Below, one piece after another: positions 59,622-64,000 of a stretch of DNA of 64,000 nt. The notes under the pieces are model-generated. The model did not search any database, was not told where the DNA came from, and saw nothing but the letters and a program-made list of their open reading frames with translations. Numbering within the stretch: the first letter of the stretch is position 1; every line of letters begins with the position of its first letter. Source of the stretch: Oxytricha trifallax (Eukaryota > Ciliophora > Spirotrichea > Sporadotrichida > Oxytrichidae). Where the stretch lies: positions 37,995 to 101,994 of the forward strand of contig ARYC01000504.1 in NCBI GenBank assembly GCA_000711775.1. Reading direction: 5' to 3'. Position numbers and translations under genes: made by a program.

Positions 59622-60470
59622 TCACTGACAGTTGTTTAAGAACGCGATTTCATCCTTAAGGTGCATGGTATGTCGTGGATAGTCATCTTCAATCATCTTA
59701 GAGACAGCATTAAATGATACTATACCATCAAGAATAGTGTTGGAAACTTTGAAACCATTGTAATAGATCTAGTAGTTAGCGTGATCTGTTTGACCATCAA
59801 TATGATCTTCGATATCTTTACAGTAGTTATCGGCAGGTTGAACCATTTCAGCAGATGTTTATAAGTTCACATCAATAGTAATTGGTGTAATTGTAGCTGT
59901 TTTGTCTGGCTTATATACAGGTGTATTCTTAGCAACTGGAAGCTTGAGCACAGTGACTGCTCCGTCAGCATGGCCATCATTGGGAGTACAACTGAATGTA
60001 TATTCTTTAGCATCATCGTTTGTTACAGATTTTGCAGTTTTTGTTTAAAAGCTCTCCATTGTCCCTGTTGTTTGCTAAGTAATTGTCACTTAACTCTAAG
60101 TGTTATCGTCCAAGGCGCAAGGAATTGTTATTTTACCTGATAGATTATTGTCTGCATCTGTCCACAATGATGACTTGATATCGATAAAATCGTTCTTTTA
60201 GTTTTAGTTAGCTTCCCATGATGTGGAGAAGAATAAGGGATTAAGATGATTTGATAACTGGCACACGTTTCAAATTGTTGACGTTGAGCTTGATTGTATA
60301 GGTATTGGATTTAGTTAATAATATGTTATGTGAAAGCTCAATGTAGATGGTAAGTTGGTTGGAGGCATTCAACAGCATTAAAGTTGAATCTTGAATGATA
60401 GGTAGAGCAAGTATCATCAGTGATCTCAGATTAGTGCATGAATTGATAGGCAGCGATAGTAAATGCAAGA
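59622..60470 (-). CDS. Palindrome ORF C, left copy
   Basis: The minus-strand frame ends at TGA 59622-59624. The C-terminal 200 aa are a clean ciliate-code frame (SLWTDADNNLSGKITIPCAL, EYTFSCTPNDGHADGAVTVL, DNYCKDIEDHIDGQTDHANY) with a beta-rich, extracellular or structural-protein look. Upstream, a second frame (NQLTIYIELSHNILLTKSNT) overlaps. A one-base shift or small intron near 60240 is needed to link them. The first ATG in the upstream frame is at 60415-60417; ATGGCGGTGACG at about 60510 is another candidate start. Family not recognised. Confidence 0.5.
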
Positions 60471-61084
60471 CAAACTCCTCAGATATGTGAACTACTCTTC
60501 GTCACCGCCATTTAAACTGATATCTGTTTATTTTTAATATATAATATACTAATTAATTCAAAGTGTGATTTATATGATTTCGATTAATTTTAAAATAATA
60601 ACTTAACAGGCAGAAGTTTATAATGGTAGAATAATCTTAAAATTAACACTTTTGGCATCGATAAGCATGCCTCCCTATAATTGGATGTATAATCTGAGAA
60701 TCCTTATGATTATGCTGAATTTAATTATAAAAATGATTTTCAACTAATTTTGATGGATGAATATGGTTCTACTATATGTTTTTATTTAAAGCAGCCTGCG
60801 GAAGATCCAACACTGTATGTTGGTTCTTGCTTTAAATAAAAACATATAGTAGAACCATATTCATCCATCAAAATTAGTTGAAATCATTTTTATAATGAAA
60901 TTCAGCATAATCATAAGGATTCTCAGATTATACATCCAATAATAGGGAGGCATGCTTATCGATGCCAAAAGTGTTAATTTTTAGATTATTCTACCATTAT
61001 AAACCTCTGCCTGTTAAGTTATTATTTTAAAATCAATCGAAATCATATAAATCACACTTTGAGATTAATAAGTATATTATATAT

Positions 61085-61998
61085 TAAAAATAAACAGATA
61101 TCAGTTTAAATGGCGGTGACGAAGAGTAGTTCACATATCTGAGGAGTTTGTCTTGCATTACTATCGCTGCCTATCAATTCATGCACTAATCTGAGATCAC
61201 TGATGATACTTGCTCTACCTATCATTCAAGATTCAACTTTAATGCTGTTGAATGCCTCCAACCAACTTACCATCTACATTGAGCTTTCACATAACATATT
61301 ATTAACTAAATCCAATACCTATACAATCAAGCTCAACGTCAACAATTTGAAACGTGTGCCAGTTATCAAATCATCATAATCCCTTATTCTTCTCCACATC
61401 ATGGGAAGCTAACTAAAACTAAAAGAACGATTTTATCGATATCAAGTCATCATGGTGGACAGATGCAGACAATAATCTATCAGATAAAATAACAATTACT
61501 TGCGCCTTGGACGATAACACTTAAAGTTAAGTGAAAATTACTTAGCAAACAACAGGGACAATGAAGAGCTTTTAAACAAAAACTGCAAAATCTGTAACAA
61601 ACGATGATGCTAAAGAATATACATTCAGTTGTACTCCCAATGATGGCCATGCTGACGGAGCAGTCACTGTGCTCAAGCTTCCAGTTGCTAAGAATACACC
61701 TGTAAATAAGCCAGACAAAACAGATACAATTGCACCAATTACTATTGATGTGAACTTATAAACATCTGCTGAAATGGTTCAACCTGCCGATAACTACTGT
61801 AAAGATATCGAAGATCATATTGATGGTCAAACAGATCACGCTAACTACTAGATCTATTACAATAGTGTCAAAGTTTCCAACACTATCATTGATGGTATAG
61901 TATCATTTAATGCTGCCTCTAAGAAGATTGAAGATGACTATCCACGACATACCATGCACCTAAAGGATGAAATCGCGTTCTTAAACAACTGTCAGTGA
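61085..61998 (+). pseudogene. Palindrome ORF C, right copy
   Basis: Mirror of 59622-60470, ending at TGA 61996-61998. Relative to the left copy it lacks one T near 61160 (CATTAC against CATTTAC), shifting the N-terminal frame. It also carries several substitutions, such as TCATGG for TCATTG near 61450. The long C-terminal frame remains mostly open. Confidence 0.5.
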
Positions 61999-62207
61999 CC
62001 AATTCGCAAACTATTAATAATCTTCCCTAATGCATTCACAACCTAATCTCTTGCACTATACTCTTTAATCTAATTTACTCTTCTATTATACTTTGTGATT
62101 GCACTCTACTAAATGACTAGATAATGCAGCAATCGATTGCAGTATTCATATACTTATACCAGACATAAATATGCATTATTATGGGGTTTTATCAAATTTT
62201 GGGTTTT

Positions 62208-63122
62208 AAGGTTGTATGGCTCCACCCCTTAGGTTGTATGGTTCCAGGAAGATATCCCGAAGATATCTCCAAAATTCAAGTTTTTTTAATTTTTTATTAA
62301 ACCTCTCAATACTCTGCTTACATTTTGATTGATCAGGCTTACTAAGTTTAAATCGTATATAACAGACACTGTTTACATAGAAATCGATATATTAGGCAGT
62401 ATCTAGTTTATTGGTGATAGTAGATTATAGCAGAGTATGAGAATTTCTTATATTTATATGACAGTTTACAACAGCTTTAAACCCCAAAGTATGGTCTCTG
62501 ACTTCAAACATCGATTTTTGCCTAAGGCCTCTGACTTAAGCTCTAATAATGCTTTCGATGCCTCTGAGATGATTAATGATGATTTGGATGATTTTGGCAT
62601 GGTTAGGCAAGAGTTGGGTAAGTCAAGTGTGTTGCTCTTAAGTTTGAGAATAGGCCTAAATTCTTAGTGATACTATGGTTATGAATTGAAAAATCACTCT
62701 GAAATCAAAATTTTATTTTGATACCCCTCTCATCCCTATACCTCCATACCACCACAAATCATGTAATATAGCATAGTAACAGCGAATTTAAGTATTAGAG
62801 CTCGATTGTGGGTGATAAAGATGAATATAAGATGCTAAGTTGTATGACTCCACTCTAAGGTTGTATGGTTCCAGATGAAGATATCTGAAGATACCTCAAG
62901 GTTGTATGGTTCCACCCTCAGGTTGTATGGTTCCAGGAAGATATCCTGAAGATATCTATAAAATTCATGTACCAGTGTATACAAAAATCGCTAAGTATGT
63001 ATAGGGTTCAATTAGAAGTACTAAAGCTGCTTATTCAAACTACTATGCAAGAATCAACCTAAAGTTGTATGGATCCAGGTTGCATGGCTCCGGCTGTATG
63101 ACTCCAGGTTGTATAGTTCCAA
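62208..63122. repeat. GGAACCATACAACCT repeat clusters, right arm
   Basis: Complementary copies (AGGTTGTATGGTTCC) cluster at 62208-62246, 62838-62937 and 63061-63122, mirroring clusters D, C and B. Confidence 0.85.
62437..62670 (+). CDS. Palindrome ORF B, right copy (77 aa)
   Basis: Mirror of 58945-59178: ATG 62437, TGA 62668-62670. It differs from the left copy at a handful of residues without frame damage. Confidence 0.45.
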
Positions 63123-63423
63123 AAATGCCCTATTTAAGCCAGTGAATTTCATAATTCATTATCACATTAAAAATTTCGCAAATTGGCCCGAAAATTAAAC
63201 TTTTGCCTCCTGACTTTCTGCTGCCCTAACTTTAGACTCCTCCCTATATTTTATACTCCCCATCATTTTAACATGCTCCTTCTACTCGGGAGCATTAGGG
63301 TCCAGCCGCAGCCTATGGTTGGATACCCTCCATTCAAGAGTAAAAGTTGTCTTTCTTTAAAGCTTTTTAGAAAATCTCTCTTATTTTAGGGGTTTTAACA
63401 CTTTAGCATTTAGCTTCTGGCAA

Positions 63424-64000
63424 CTCAACAGATTTTGAATTAATCGATGGTATAATCGAAAATACTAACAAGGTCTATTAATTCGTAGTGTATTAGGCCA
63501 AACTATAATCTTTGGTTGGTAACTTGGATATAAGAAATCTAAATCCTTTGCCAAAAAATAAGGGTGATTTTAAGTAGTTTTCTCTAAACTTAGAGATAAT
63601 AAAAATCTAAGATTTTGATGATTTAATAGACCATTAAAATCAAATGAAAATTGCTATAACTGAAATTCTAACTAAGCCTAATAACAACTATAGATTTACA
63701 TTATCTTAAATCTGTATACTTTGAGAGGTCTTTGTTTGCTTTAACAGCTTTAAAGTATTTTGCAAAATACTAATAGGACCACATAATTTGATTATCAAAA
63801 TCAAAATTAAATATTCCCTAAAGTTAGAACCCTCTGAATATTTAAATTGGTGGAAACCCTACTTAAGCGAGGTAGTTTATAATTAAATTTATGATTGCTT
63901 TCTCCGGTTATTTTAGAGAATTGGAACTCTAACTTAACAGATCGTAGGCTGCGATTCAAGAGGAAATCGGAATCCTAGAATCAAAGCCGCTGATCCTTGC
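63424..64000 (-). CDS. Palindrome ORF A, right copy, partial
   Basis: Mirror of 57612-58187 on the minus strand; the 5' end lies beyond the window. It differs by substitutions and small indels. Weak coding evidence. Confidence 0.3.

Larger units (their letters stand above)
57612..64000. repeat. Giant imperfect palindrome, arms of about 3.2 kb
   Basis: Sequence from 57612 reading rightwards matches the complement of sequence from 63998 reading leftwards. The match continues to the centre at about 60810, where CCAACA-ctgta-TGTTGG forms the loop. The arms differ by scattered substitutions and small indels (for example VFDASEM against AFDASEM codons), so they are diverged copies, not one read folded on itself. 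The right arm leaves the window, so the outer boundary is unknown. Each arm carries the same three ORFs and the same GGAACCATACAACCT clusters. Confidence 0.93.

Noticed and set aside
1-64000. tRNA, rRNA, CRISPR arrays, bacterial operons or Shine-Dalgarno sites
   Set aside because: No cloverleaf, rRNA signature or regular direct-repeat/spacer array was seen, and the genetic code and introns are eukaryotic (ciliate).

Overview
The window is germline (micronuclear) DNA of a spirotrichous ciliate of the Oxytricha/Stylonychia kind. Three independent signs agree. (1) Genes stay open only if TAA and TAG are read as Gln and TGA is the sole stop. (2) Genes are cut into macronuclear-destined segments (MDSs) by AT-rich internal eliminated sequences (IESs). 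At many junctions the reading frame is restored when one copy of a short direct repeat (pointer) is kept. (3) Four telomere-bearing elements (TBEs) with C4A4 ends sit inside coding sequence, each flanked by a 3-bp A-N-T duplication. Nearly all standard-code ORFs are fragments or shadows of longer ciliate-code frames.

Left part (1-44.9 kb): an array of IES-interrupted genes. Gene A (1-797, -, partial). Gene B (2111-14387, +, coiled-coil protein) is broken by TBE-I and TBE-II. Gene C (17043-23867, +, one membrane segment plus acidic coiled coil) is broken by a 0.97-kb hairpin element and TBE-III. Gene D (24114-29827, +) is a tandem CCCH zinc-finger protein broken by TBE-IV. Gene E (30.53-30.93 kb, +) is an orphan segment like the C-terminus of B and H. 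Gene F (34759-31074, -) is a Cys-rich type II membrane protein. Gene G (40777-35005, -) is a tubulin tyrosine ligase-like (TTLL) enzyme broken by a 1.75-kb inverted-repeat element. Gene H (44899-41358, -) is a paralogue of gene B broken by a 487-bp TBE relic. In every case checked, removing the element and one copy of its target duplication restores the host frame exactly.

The TBEs carry the usual three genes: a DDE transposase, a second conserved ORF ('22-kDa' type), and a C2H2 zinc-finger/kinase-like protein ('57-kDa' type). No copy is fully intact, but the set is complementary: the transposase is intact in TBE-III, the other two in TBE-IV.

Right part (45-64 kb) looks different: less AT-rich, with no recognisable IES. 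It holds a cluster of GGTCAAA motifs, a decayed IS630/Tc1-type transposase (-), two intron-bearing + strand genes of unknown function (49227-55562, Gln-rich; 55793-56766), and a palindrome with two arms of about 3.2 kb that runs off the right edge. Clusters of a 15-bp motif (GGAACCATACAACCT) occur both inside the transposase region and in both palindrome arms. They suggest that 45-64 kb is one composite germline-limited element or a nest of elements. This is the least explained part of the window.
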